Of a stretch of 64,000 nt of DNA, positions 35,191 through 45,550 are shown in pieces. Both the position numbers and the translations under genes were made by a program. The stretch is from Microbacterium abyssi (GTDB lineage: Bacteria; Actinomycetota; Actinomycetes; Actinomycetales; Microbacteriaceae), in the NCBI RefSeq assembly GCF_015277895.1, contig NZ_CP063815.1:1922001-1986000 (forward strand), written 5' to 3'. The notes beneath the pieces were generated by a model, which made no database searches, was not told the origin of the DNA, and saw only the letters and a list, made by a program, of their open reading frames with translations. Each line of letters starts with the position of its first letter. The first letter of the stretch is position 1.

Positions 35191-36444
35191 TCAGCCGCGT
35201 ATCTGACCCGACCCACGCGCCAGCCACTTCGTACTGGTCAGCTCCGAAAGCCCCATCGGGCCTCGGGCGTGGAGCTTCTGCGTCGAGATGCCGACTTCGG
35301 CGCCGAAGCCGAACTCACTGCCGTCCGTGAAGCGCGTGGACGCATTGGCCATGACGACGGCGGAATCGACCTCGGCCAGGAACCGCTCGGCGTTGCGGGA
35401 ATCGGTCGTCACGATCGACTCGGTGTGGCCGGTGCTGTACTTGCGGATGTGCGTGAGCGCGTCATCGAGCGTGTCGACGACCTTCATCGCGATGTCGAGG
35501 CTGAGGTACTCGGTAGCCCAGTCCTCCTCGGTCGCGGGGATGACGTTGCTCATCAGGCCCACGACCATGTCGTCACCGTGCACCGCCACCCCCTCGCTCT
35601 GCAGGGCGCTGGCCACCAGCGGAACCAGCCGCGGTGCCGCCTGGCGGAGGACCAGCACGGTCTCCACGGCGTTGCAGACGCTCGGTCGCTGCACCTTCGC
35701 GTTGACCACGATGTCACGCGCCCAGTCGTCCGGGGCGGACTCGTCGAGCACGATGTGCACGTTGCCCGCGCCGGTCTCGATGACGGGGACGGTCGATTCG
35801 GTGACGACGGTCTCGATGAGTGCGGCGCTGCCACGGGGCACCAGGACGTCGATGAACCCGCGGCCGTGCATGAGCGCCTTGGCGCCATCGCGCCCGAAGT
35901 CGTCCACGGTCTGCACCGCCTCCGGCGTGATGCCGGCGATCTCGAGCGCGTCCCGCATGATCTGCACGAGCACCGTGTTCGATTCGCGGGCCGCGCTGCC
36001 GCCGCGCAGCACGCTCGCGTTGCCGGAGCGCAGCGCGAGCGCCGCGATGTCGATCGTGACGTTCGGACGCGCCTCGTAGATGGCTCCGACGACGCCGAAG
36101 GGCACGCGCACCTGCTCGAGGTTCACTCCGTTCGGCATCCGGTGCCCACCGACGACCTGCCCGACCGGGTCAGGCAGCGCGGCGATCTCCCGGACTGCGG
36201 ATGCCAGCGCGGAGACGCGCTTGTCGTCCAGCCGAAGCCGGTCGATCAGAGCATCCCCGATGCCGTTCTGACGACCGTTCTCGATGTCGCGGGCGTTCGC
36301 GGCGATGATCGCGACCGCGTTCTGCTCGAGCGCCTCGGCAATGCCTTCGAGTGCGCGACCCTTCTCGTCGCTGGTCAGGCGAGCAGTGACTCTCGACGCC
36401 TCCTTGGCGCGCGCGAGCCGGTCCTGCGGAGATTCGGTGGTCAT
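35191..36444 (-). CDS. proA: Gamma-glutamyl phosphate reductase
   Basis: Reduces glutamyl-5-phosphate to the semialdehyde in proline synthesis. The 417-residue aldehyde-dehydrogenase-like protein shows VPFGVVGAIYEARPNV, RGGSAARESN, PRGSAALIE and the catalytic Cys in VQRPSVCNAVETVLV. STRFTDGSEFGFGAEVGIST is the C-terminal signature, quoted as a landmark. ATG 36444 is preceded six bases upstream by TAAGCT, consistent with its own leaderless promoter although it follows proB by 30 bp. Confidence 0.96.
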   Translation of the reverse strand: MTTESPQDRLARAKEASRVTARLTSDEKGRALEGIAEALEQNAVAIIAANARDIENGRQNGIGDALIDRLRLDDKRVSALASAVREIAALPDPVGQVVGGHRMPNGVNLEQVRVPFGVVGAIYEARPNVTIDIAALALRSGNASVLRGGSAARESNTVLVQIMRDALEIAGITPEAVQTVDDFGRDGAKALMHGRGFIDVLVPRGSAALIETVVTESTVPVIETGAGNVHIVLDESAPDDWARDIVVNAKVQRPSVCNAVETVLVLRQAAPRLVPLVASALQSEGVAVHGDDMVVGLMSNVIPATEEDWATEYLSLDIAMKVVDTLDDALTHIRKYSTGHTESIVTTDSRNAERFLAEVDSAVVMANASTRFTDGSEFGFGAEVGISTQKLHARGPMGLSELTSTKWLARGSGQIRG

Positions 36445-36450
36445 CCGCTC

Positions 36451-36456
36451 AGCTTA
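36451..36456 (-). promoter_or_regulatory. Leaderless -10 box for proA
   Basis: TAAGCT on the minus strand (36456-36451), then six bases and ATG 36444. It lies in the 30-bp proB-proA gap and would allow proA transcription independent of the obg-proB transcript. Confidence 0.5.
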
Positions 36457-36474
36457 CGAGATGCGCCTGCCCTG

Positions 36475-38840
<2,366 letters not shown>

Positions 38841-39098
38841 TTACTGCGCAGCGGCGACGATGTTGACGACCTTGCGGCCGCCCTTCGCGCCGAACTCGAC
38901 CGCGCCCGCTTCGAGAGCGAACAGCGTGTCGTCGCCACCGCGGCCGACGTTCACGCCGGGGTGGAAGTGGGTGCCGCGCTGACGGACGATGATCTCGCCT
39001 GCGCTGACCTGCTGACCGCCGAAGCGCTTCACGCCAAGTCGCTGGGCGTTGGAGTCACGACCGTTACGGGTGGAGCTTGCGCCCTTTTTGTGTGCCAT
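38841..39098 (-). CDS. rpmA: 50S ribosomal protein L27
   Basis: Ribosomal protein at the peptidyl-transferase end of the large subunit, 85 residues. [20 protein letters not shown] and [10 protein letters not shown] at the N-terminus and [11 protein letters not shown] are diagnostic. It has no N-terminal extension needing cleavage as in Firmicutes. It lies 18 bp downstream of rplU and 69 bp before obg. Confidence 0.98.
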   Translation of the reverse strand: MAHKKGASSTRNGRDSNAQRLGVKRFGGQQVSAGEIIVRQRGTHFHPGVNVGRGGDDTLFALEAGAVEFGAKGGRKVVNIVAAAQ

Positions 39099-39116
39099 GT
39101 CCTGAGCCTCTTCTGC

Positions 39117-39425
39117 TTACTTGATGCCGGTGATCTTGACGCGCGTGAGCTCCTGGCGGTGGCCCTGACGCTTCTTGTAGCCGGTCTTGTTCTTGTACTT
39201 CTGGATGATGATCTTCGGGCCGCGGAGGTTGCCGATGACCTCGGCGGTCACCTTGACCTTGGCCAGCTTGTCGGCGTCGGTGGTCACCGTGGCGCCGTCG
39301 ACGAGGAGCACTGCGGGCAGCTCGATCTTCTCGCCCTGGGCCGCCTGAACACGATCGAGCTGAACGATCGTGCCGACCTCGACCTTCTCCTGCCGTCCAC
39401 CGGCGCGCACTACTGCGTAAACCAC
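39117..39425 (-). CDS. rplU: 50S ribosomal protein L21
   Basis: Large-subunit protein binding 23S rRNA, 102 residues. It begins [18 protein letters not shown] and ends [20 protein letters not shown], both typical of L21. The start is GTG 39425; the longer in-frame sequence upstream is not part of the family. It heads the rplU-rpmA-obg-proB operon. Confidence 0.97.
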   Translation of the reverse strand: MVYAVVRAGGRQEKVEVGTIVQLDRVQAAQGEKIELPAVLLVDGATVTTDADKLAKVKVTAEVIGNLRGPKIIIQKYKNKTGYKKRQGHRQELTRVKITGIK

Positions 39426-39600
39426 TTGATACCTGTTTCGTTGGGGAGCGGGAAGCTCCGGAAATCTCACGGGAAGACTGTGCCTGCGTTCGTCGCAGGT
39501 CCGACGGGTGCGAGCACAAGGCTGCAGCGCGTCGCCCTGTGGGGACGACTCAGCTCACGCACCAAGGGACTACTTTACCGGATCGGGGACACTCTCGCAA
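39426..39600 (-). promoter_or_regulatory. Promoter and leader of rplU operon
   Basis: TTGCGA (39600-39595) and TAAAGT (39577-39572) with a 17-bp spacer form a good sigma-70-type promoter. Transcription would start near 39565, giving a leader of about 140 bases. Close to the start codon the leader holds a hairpin GGAGC-TTCCC-GCTCC (39459-39445). A long leader in front of a ribosomal operon could serve feedback control; no known L21 motif recognised. Confidence 0.6.
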
Positions 39601-39629
39601 AGCGAGGGCGACCCGTGTCGCCCCGGTCG

Positions 39630-39635
39630 TAGGAT
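39630..39635 (+). promoter_or_regulatory. Leaderless -10 box for the DUF4031 gene
   Basis: TAGGAT followed by six bases and GTG 39642, matching the leaderless spacing. Confidence 0.55.
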
Positions 39636-39641
39636 CTCCGA

Positions 39642-39911
39642 GTGAGCGTACTGATCGATGACCCCATCTGGCCCGCGCACGGACGGCTGTGGGCCCATCT
39701 GGTCAGTGACAGCAGTCTGGACGAGCTGCACGCCTTCGCGCGCGCCAACCAGGTTCCGCCGCGATCCTTCGATCGCGACCACTACGACGTCCCCGAGGAG
39801 GCGCTCCCCCGGCTCCTCGCCGCCGGCGCTGAGCACGTCGGAGGCAAGGAGCTGGTTCGGCGGCTGATCGCCTCAGGACTCCGTGTCACCGCTCGCGAGC
39901 GGCGCGGTTGA
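39642..39911 (+). CDS. DUF4031 domain-containing protein
   Basis: An 89-residue protein that is DUF4031 over its whole length: VLIDDPIWPAHGRLWAHLVSD at the start (landmark), LHAFARANQVPPRSFDRDHYD in the middle and LVRRLIASGLRVTARE at the end. Function unknown; no membrane span. GTG 39642 fits a leaderless TAGGAT box. Its last 39 bases overlap the 3' end of the convergent rne gene, an unusually long tail-to-tail overlap. Confidence 0.88.
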   Translation: MSVLIDDPIWPAHGRLWAHLVSDSSLDELHAFARANQVPPRSFDRDHYDVPEEALPRLLAAGAEHVGGKELVRRLIASGLRVTARERRG

Positions 39912-42317
39912 CGACGTCACGGTCACCGGGGTGCCGGTGAGCGCCGCGGTCGTCACGCGACGGCGGTTGCGTCCCTGACCGGGGGCCTTGGGCTCCGGAA
40001 GCGCGTCCAGCACCGAGTCGAGCAGCTGCTCCGCCTCGGTCTTGGGTGCGCTGCTGCGGTCCGAGCCGCGCTTGCGGCGCGGCTTCTTGGGGCGCTCCTG
40101 GGCGGGAGGCTGCTCAGGCTCCGCGGCAGGGGCCACGTCGATGATCGGCTCGACGCTCGGCGCGAGCGTGGATGCCGCGATCTGCGCGAGTGCGGACTTC
40201 GCCCCCTCGGGGATGCCGTGCGCGACGGAACTGCTCTGCTGCGCGTTCTGGTTCTGCTGGCCGTTCCCGCCGCGCTGGCGACGGCCTGCCGACTGCCCTC
40301 CGCCGGTGTTCGAGCGGTGTTTGACGACAGGGTCGTGGTGCACGATGACACCGCGTCCGGCGCAGACCTCACAGGCCTCGCTGAAGGTCTCCAGCAGCCC
40401 GAGGCCCAGCTTCTTGCGGGTCATCTGGACGAGCCCGAGCGAGGTGACCTCCGCGACCTGGTGCTTGGTGCGGTCGCGGCTCAGGCACTCCACGAGGCGC
40501 CGCAGCACGAGGTCGCGGTTGGACTCGAGAACCATGTCGATGAAGTCGACGACGATGATGCCGCCGATGTCGCGCAGCCGCAGCTGACGGACGATCTCCT
40601 CCGCCGCCTCGAGGTTGTTCTTCGTGACGGTCTCCTCGAGGTTTCCGCCGGAGCCGACGAACTTGCCGGTGTTGACGTCGACGACCGTCATGGCCTCGGT
40701 GCGGTCGATCACGAGCGATCCGCCGGAGGGCAGCCAGACCTTGCGGTCGAGCGCCTTCTCGATCTGCTCGGTGATGCGGAACGCGTCGAACGGGTCGACC
40801 TCGTCCTCGTAGGATTCGACGCGCTCGAGCAGGTCGGGGGCGACGCTCTCGAGGTAGGCGCGGATCGTTCGCTGGGACTCCTCGCCCTGGATGAGCATTT
40901 TCGTGAAGTCCTCGTTGAAGACGTCACGGACGATCTTGACCAGCAGGTCGGGCTCGGCGTGCAGCAGCGCGGGCGCCTGCTGGTTCTCGACCTGCTTCTG
41001 AATGTGCTCCCACTGCGAGGTGAGGCGCTGCACATCGCGGGTCAGCTGATCCTCGGTGGCGCCCTCGGCGGCCGTGCGGACGATCACGCCGCTGGACTCG
41101 GGCAGCACCTCCTTGAGGATGCGCTTCAGACGCGCGCGCTCGTTGTCGGGCAGCTTGCGGCTGATGCCGTTCATCGATCCGCCGGGCACGTACACGAGGT
41201 AGCGGCCGGGGAGGGAGATCTGGCTGGTGAGGCGCGCGCCCTTGTGGCCGACCGGGTCCTTCGTGACCTGGACGAGCACGCGGTCGCCGGGCTTGAGCGC
41301 GAGCTCGATTCGGCGGGGCTGGTTGCCGGTCTCGACGCCATCCCAGTCCACTTCGCCGGAGTACAGCACGGCATTGCGGCCTCGGCCGATATCGACGAAC
41401 GCGGCCTCCATGCTCGGCAGCACGTTCTGCACGCGCCCGAGGTAGACGTTGCCGATGAGCGATGCGTCCTGGTTGCGGGCCACGTAGTGCTCGACGAGCA
41501 CAGCGTCCTCGAGGACGCCGATCTGCGTGCGCCCGTTCTTGGAGCGGACGACCATCTTGCGGTCGACGGACTCGCGACGGGCGAGGAACTCCGCCTCGGT
41601 CACGACGGGGCGGCGGCGACCGGCGTCACGGCCGTCGCGACGGCGCTGCTTCTTGGCCTCGAGGCGCGTCGAGCCCTTGATCGCCTTCGGCTCGGTGATG
41701 TACTCGACGGCGCGCTGACGCTGCCGCGGCTCGTCCCGCTGCTCGTCTCCGTCGCCACTGCCGCCGCGACGGCGGCGTCCGCGGCGACCGGAGGGCGCGT
41801 CATCCTGATCGATGTCGCGCGAGCTGTCGCGCTCCCGGCCCGGACGGGCAGGGAGCGGCATGATCTCCGGCGCGTAGAAATGCAGCTGCGTGGAGACCCG
41901 CGAGACGAACACCTCGGGGATCAGGCCGAGCGAAACGGCGGTCAGCGGCTCTGGTTCGGCCGGCTTCGCCGGCTTCTTCTCGGCCTTCGACTCCGTCGAC
42001 GGCCTGTCAGTGGGCTCGTCGGCGGCGGCAGACGCTTCGACAGGCTCGACGTCGGCGGCCGGAGCGGCGACGGCTGCGGTCTCAGCCTCAGCGGCCGGCT
42101 CGGCGTCGGCGGGCTCGTCCGCCCCTTCGGACTCCGCGGGCACCTCGGCCTGCGCAGCCTCGGGCTCGGCGGGCGACTCGGCCTCGGCCGACTCGGTCTC
42201 GGCGCCAGTCGAGGAATCCGACTGCGTGTCCGCGACTTCCGGAGCGTCCGGTGTTACCGGAGTCGCTTCGTTCTCGTCGAGGGTAGGGGCGTTGTTGTCA
42301 TTCGTCTCATCGGCCAT
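39873..42317 (-). CDS. rne: Ribonuclease E/G
   Basis: Endoribonuclease that processes rRNA and starts mRNA decay, 814 residues. An N-terminal acidic Ala/Glu/Pro extension of about 140 residues and a basic Arg-rich stretch (RRGRRRRGG) precede the catalytic core. The S1 domain is near residues 256-330 (VYLGRVQNVLPSMEAAFVDI). DNase-I-like catalytic strands include TVVDVNTGKFVG and IIVVDFIDM near 590, and the zinc-link CEVCAGRG lies near 650. The C-terminal tail is basic and disordered (RPKKPRRKRGSDRSS). The placement of disordered arms at both ends is the actinobacterial pattern. The leader carries alternative hairpins. Confidence 0.95.
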   Translation of the reverse strand: MADETNDNNAPTLDENEATPVTPDAPEVADTQSDSSTGAETESAEAESPAEPEAAQAEVPAESEGADEPADAEPAAEAETAAVAAPAADVEPVEASAAADEPTDRPSTESKAEKKPAKPAEPEPLTAVSLGLIPEVFVSRVSTQLHFYAPEIMPLPARPGRERDSSRDIDQDDAPSGRRGRRRRGGSGDGDEQRDEPRQRQRAVEYITEPKAIKGSTRLEAKKQRRRDGRDAGRRRPVVTEAEFLARRESVDRKMVVRSKNGRTQIGVLEDAVLVEHYVARNQDASLIGNVYLGRVQNVLPSMEAAFVDIGRGRNAVLYSGEVDWDGVETGNQPRRIELALKPGDRVLVQVTKDPVGHKGARLTSQISLPGRYLVYVPGGSMNGISRKLPDNERARLKRILKEVLPESSGVIVRTAAEGATEDQLTRDVQRLTSQWEHIQKQVENQQAPALLHAEPDLLVKIVRDVFNEDFTKMLIQGEESQRTIRAYLESVAPDLLERVESYEDEVDPFDAFRITEQIEKALDRKVWLPSGGSLVIDRTEAMTVVDVNTGKFVGSGGNLEETVTKNNLEAAEEIVRQLRLRDIGGIIVVDFIDMVLESNRDLVLRRLVECLSRDRTKHQVAEVTSLGLVQMTRKKLGLGLLETFSEACEVCAGRGVIVHHDPVVKHRSNTGGGQSAGRRQRGGNGQQNQNAQQSSSVAHGIPEGAKSALAQIAASTLAPSVEPIIDVAPAAEPEQPPAQERPKKPRRKRGSDRSSAPKTEAEQLLDSVLDALPEPKAPGQGRNRRRVTTAALTGTPVTVTSSTAPLASGDTES

Positions 42318-42597
42318 CTCTGGCGTACTCCCTGCGCGGGCACTGGGTGCCGCGAAATCTCGTGCGGCACCCGCGGGTGCCGCGAACTCACTCGGTTTGC
42401 GACCGGCTCATGGCTCTGATCGCGAGGGGCATTGGACCCCGAAGTCTGCGTCGATGCGTAGAACGGCGGCGCCGCACGGTGCATCACACGCCATTATCGC
42501 ACCATGTCGGCCAGTTCGCGGCATCCGGGGCCCATCGTTCTGTTTTGGCCGGCTCGCCTCACGCCCCATCCATAGCGGACGCTGAGATAATCCCGAT
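42318..42597 (-). promoter_or_regulatory. rne leader with mutually exclusive hairpins
   Basis: In transcript order the minus strand carries GCGGCACCC (42383-42375), GGGTGCCGC (42372-42364) and GCGGCACCC again (42353-42345). The middle segment can pair perfectly with either neighbour. The first pairing forms a 20-base palindrome; the second gives a hairpin with a 10-base loop ending 27 bases before the ATG. A GATAAT box at 42498-42493 is a possible -10. RNase E autoregulates through its leader in E. coli, so a switch here is plausible. The rest of this 280-bp region holds no gene; the VKOR promoter is at its right end. Confidence 0.55.
42586..42591 (+). promoter_or_regulatory. Likely leaderless -10 box for the VKOR gene
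   Basis: GATAAT followed by six bases (CCCGAT) and ATG 42598. The first base differs from TANNNT but the position is exact and no Shine-Dalgarno is present. Confidence 0.5.
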
Positions 42598-43215
42598 ATG
42601 AGCGAGCAGCGCACCCGCCCCGTGTTCTACGCCGTCTGGCTGATCGTCGCCGGCGTCGTCGGCTGGTGGGCGGCGTTCCAGCTGACGCTCGACAAGTTCA
42701 TCCAGCTCGCGAATCCGGATGCCGACCTCAGCTGCAATGTCAGCGTGATGATCCAGTGTGGGAAGAACCTGGGTTCCTGGCAGGGCGAGGTGTTCGGCTT
42801 CCCGAATCCGATCATCGGGCTCACGGGGTGGATGGCGCCCATTGTCGTGGGCGTAGCCGTGCTCGCCGGCGCACGCTTCCCCCGCTGGTTCTGGGCGACG
42901 TTCGGCGCCGGCATCCTGTTCGCCTTCGGCCTCGTGTGCTGGCTCATCGGCCAGAGCCTGTACGCGCCGAACCTCGGCGTTCTGTGCCCGTGGTGCATGC
43001 TGACCTGGGCCGTGACCATCCCGACGTTCTTCGCGACCGTCGTGCATCTGTTCCGCAACGGCACCTTCAGCAGGTCGGAGAAGGTGCAGGAGCGCGCGGG
43101 TCGCCTCATGGCGTGGGTGCCGCTCGCGACGATCGTCGCTTATGCGGTCATCGTCCTGCTGGCGCAGCTGCGCGGCCTCGACCTCCTCGGCGAGGTCGTC
43201 GGGATGCTGTTCTGA
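42598..43215 (+). CDS. Vitamin K epoxide reductase (VKOR) family membrane protein
   Basis: Membrane protein of 205 residues with about four to five spans that reoxidises a thiol-disulfide oxidoreductase using quinone, supporting disulfide formation outside the cell. The active CxxC is CPWC at 130-133 near a membrane helix, and the loop cysteine pair is C46 (LSCNVS) and C54 (IQCGKN). The Ser/Thr after the loop and WxG patterns fit bacterial VKOR. Single gene; no DsbA partner adjacent. Confidence 0.9.
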   Translation: MSEQRTRPVFYAVWLIVAGVVGWWAAFQLTLDKFIQLANPDADLSCNVSVMIQCGKNLGSWQGEVFGFPNPIIGLTGWMAPIVVGVAVLAGARFPRWFWATFGAGILFAFGLVCWLIGQSLYAPNLGVLCPWCMLTWAVTIPTFFATVVHLFRNGTFSRSEKVQERAGRLMAWVPLATIVAYAVIVLLAQLRGLDLLGEVVGMLF

Positions 43216-43225
43216 ATCCTGGCCG

Positions 43226-43375
43226 GTCTCGACTCGCCTGCGGCTCGCTCAACCCGTTTCGTCTCGCTCCGCTAGCTCCACGACCAGCGCAATGCTCTGC
43301 GGGCCGTTGAGCGGAGCGGCCGCAGGCAGCGCAGACGAAACGGGCTGAGCGCAGCCGCTCAGCGACGAAGTGGAA
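43226..43375. repeat. Dispersed palindromic repeat, copy 3 (nested)
   Basis: Inverted arms of 18 bases, GCTCAACCCGTTTCGTCT (43247-43264) and AGACGAAACGGGCTGAGC (43333-43350), match in 17 of 18 pairs. CTCGCTCAACCCGTTTCG recurs as CTCGCTCAGCCCGTTTCG in copy 4, and CGTTGAGCGGAG is also shared. The element fills the gap between the convergent VKOR and ndk genes and probably acts as a bidirectional terminator. Confidence 0.75.
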
Positions 43376-43384
43376 GCCTGTGCC

Positions 43385-43801
43385 TCAGGAGAACCAGATA
43401 CCCAGTTCCCGGGCGGCGGACTCGAGGCTGTCCGAGCCGTGAACGAGGTTCTGCTGCACGGCGAGGCCCCAGTCGCGGCCGAAGTCGCCGCGGATCGTGC
43501 CGGGGGCTGCCGTGGTCGGGTCGGTGGTGCCCGCCAGCGAGCGGAAGCCTTCGATGACGCGGTTTCCGGCGAGCCGGATCGCCACCGACGGCCCGGACAT
43601 CATGAACTCGAGCAGCGGCTCGTAGAACGGCTTGCCCTCGTGTTCGGCGTAGTGGGCGGCGAGACGGTCGCGGTCGGGCTCGACCAGGCGGATGTCGACG
43701 AGCGCATAGCCCTTGGCCTCGATGCGGGCCAGGATCGAGCCGGTGAGGCCGCGGGCGACGCCGTCGGGCTTGACGAGGACGAGGGTTTCTTCGGTGGCCA
43801 T
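43385..43801 (-). CDS. ndk: Nucleoside diphosphate kinase
   Basis: Equalises nucleoside triphosphate pools by transferring the gamma-phosphate. The 138-residue protein starts ATEETLVLVKPDGVARGLTG, has the RGDFGRD loop near 104-110 and the active His121 in NLVHGSDS, the family signature. ATG 43801 begins 1 bp after the stop of the DUF4233 gene. The order folC-DUF4233-ndk is typical for actinobacteria. Confidence 0.97.
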   Translation of the reverse strand: MATEETLVLVKPDGVARGLTGSILARIEAKGYALVDIRLVEPDRDRLAAHYAEHEGKPFYEPLLEFMMSGPSVAIRLAGNRVIEGFRSLAGTTDPTTAAPGTIRGDFGRDWGLAVQQNLVHGSDSLESAARELGIWFS

Positions 43802-43802
43802 G

Positions 43803-44201
43803 TCAGTCGCTCTCTGTGTGAGTGTCGGTTTCGGACGTGTTCTGATTCGCGTCGGCGGGACGTCGTGCATCCAACCGGGCCCCCATGATCGTCGCATACG
43901 CCCACATGCCTCCGAAAACCAGCACCACGAGGAGGATGGCGGGGACGAAGATCGCGGACAGTGCCACGATCCCCTGCAGCACCCACCCGGCGGCGATGGC
44001 CCAGGGCTTGGTGATCATTCCGGCGAGGGCGATCATCGCGACGGCGACGACGAGGCCGCCGACGACCGCCCACCACTGCGGGATTCCGGCGGGAAGCGTC
44101 TTCAGGCCGAAGATGGTGAGGCCGACCAGCACCACGACGATCGCCTCGAATCCGAGCACGATCGGTGCGAGCTTCTGCACCAGGGTGCGCTGGGCCCTCA
44201 T
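43803..44201 (-). CDS. DUF4233 membrane protein
   Basis: A 132-residue protein with four hydrophobic spans: PIVLGFEAIVVVLVGLTIFG, WWAVVGGLVVAVAMIALAGM, AAGWVLQGIVALSAIFVP and LLVVLVFGGMWAYATI. The FEAIVV segment in span 1 is characteristic of DUF4233. The C-terminal tail is hydrophilic. ATG 44201 overlaps the folC stop (ATGA), giving translational coupling. Function unknown, but it is consistently found between folC and ndk. Confidence 0.88.
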   Translation of the reverse strand: MRAQRTLVQKLAPIVLGFEAIVVVLVGLTIFGLKTLPAGIPQWWAVVGGLVVAVAMIALAGMITKPWAIAAGWVLQGIVALSAIFVPAILLVVLVFGGMWAYATIMGARLDARRPADANQNTSETDTHTESD

Positions 44202-45550
44202 GCGCGCCACCCCGACTTCCAGTCCTCGTCCTCGGCGAGGGCGATGGCCTCGCCTGCGAGCACGACCGATCCTGCGATCACGACGGCGCGGCGGTCGGAC
44301 GACGCCGCCCATTCGCGCGCGGCGTCGGCGGCATCGGCCAGTGAAGGATGAACGGTCGCCCGATACCCAGCGTTCTCGACCAGGTCGGCGAGGGAATCCG
44401 CGTCGCTGGCGCGATCGGACTCCGGTGCGGTGGTGAACACGTGAGCTGCCGCGGGCGCGAGCCGGGCGATGATGCCGGCGGCGTCCTTGTCGGCGAGGAC
44501 GCCGAGCACCAGGCCCCACTCGTCGAAGTCGAAGCTGTCGCCCAGCGATTGCGCGAGCGCCTCGGCGCCGTGCGGATTGTGTGCGGCGTCGACGATCACG
44601 GTCGGCGCGATGCCGAGCAGCTGCAGGCGCCCGGGCGAGGTCGCGCCCTGCAGCCCGTCGGTGATGATGTCCTCGGCGATGCGCTGCGAGCCCGCGCCGA
44701 TCAGCGACTCCACCGCGGCCACGGCGAGGCCCGCGTTGTGTCCCTGATGCGCGCCGTACAGAGGCAGGTACTCCTCGACGTACGCCCCGGCGAGGCCACG
44801 GATCGTCAGCAGCTGTCCGCCGACGGCGAGCTTCTGCTCGGTGAGCCCGAACTCCTCGCCGTCGAACGCGATCGTGGCGTTCTTCTCGGCGGCGACGCGG
44901 CGCAGCACCTCGGCCGCCTCGGCGGGCTGCTGGGCCGAAACGACCGCCGCGCCCTCCTTGATGATGCCGGCCTTGACCTCGGCGATCCTGGCGATCGTGT
45001 CGCCCAGGCGGTCGGCGTGGTCGAGGGCGATCGGGGCGAACACGGCGACGTCGCCGTCGGCGGTGTTCGTGGAGTCCCAGGAGCCGCCCATGCCCACTTC
45101 GAGTACGAGCACGTCGACAGGGGCGTCGGAGGCAGCGACGAACGCAAGCACCGTGAGCAGTTCGAAGAACGTCAGCGGTGCGTCGCCTGCGGCCTCCAGC
45201 TCGGCATCAACGATCTGCGCGAAGGGCTCGATCTCGTCCCAGGCGTCGGCGATCGCGGCATCCGCGATGGGTTCGCCGTCGATCATGATGCGCTCGGTGA
45301 ACCGCTCCAGGTGCGGGCTCGTGAACATGCCTGTGCGCAGGCCGTGCGCGCGCAGCAGGCTCTCGATGATGCGGGCTGTCGAGGTCTTGCCGTTCGTGCC
45401 CGTTATGTGCACCACGCGGTACGTCTTCTGCGGATCGTCGAGCAGCTCGAGGATGCGGGCGGTGCGCTCCTTGCGGGGCTGCACCCACCGCTCCCCTGCC
45501 CGGGCGAGCAGTGCCTCGTAGACGGCGTCGGCGCGGTCGCGGTCAGACAT
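44198..45550 (-). CDS. folC: Folylpolyglutamate synthase/dihydrofolate synthase
   Basis: ATP-dependent Mur-ligase-like enzyme of 450 residues that adds glutamate to folates. The P-loop GTNGKTST is at residues 51-58, with [12 protein letters not shown] following, [13 protein letters not shown] near 145, [13 protein letters not shown] near 173 and [12 protein letters not shown] near 316. Start ATG 45550 overlaps the ileS stop by 8 bases (ATGTCTGA). It is cotranscribed with ileS, DUF4233 and ndk, so the T-box may also affect folate genes if coupled. Confidence 0.95.
   Translation of the reverse strand: MSDRDRADAVYEALLARAGERWVQPRKERTARILELLDDPQKTYRVVHITGTNGKTSTARIIESLLRAHGLRTGMFTSPHLERFTERIMIDGEPIADAAIADAWDEIEPFAQIVDAELEAAGDAPLTFFELLTVLAFVAASDAPVDVLVLEVGMGGSWDSTNTADGDVAVFAPIALDHADRLGDTIARIAEVKAGIIKEGAAVVSAQQPAEAAEVLRRVAAEKNATIAFDGEEFGLTEQKLAVGGQLLTIRGLAGAYVEEYLPLYGAHQGHNAGLAVAAVESLIGAGSQRIAEDIITDGLQGATSPGRLQLLGIAPTVIVDAAHNPHGAEALAQSLGDSFDFDEWGLVLGVLADKDAAGIIARLAPAAAHVFTTAPESDRASDADSLADLVENAGYRATVHPSLADAADAAREWAASSDRRAVVIAGSVVLAGEAIALAEDEDWKSGWRA

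Noticed and set aside
40218..42419. 733-codon plus-strand frame opposite rne
   Set aside because: Shadow of RNase E coding sequence; no start signal and no recognisable domain.
43226..43375. Insertion sequence or MITE with transposase
   Set aside because: No transposase gene, target duplication or matching terminal repeats; it belongs to the palindromic repeat family seen elsewhere.
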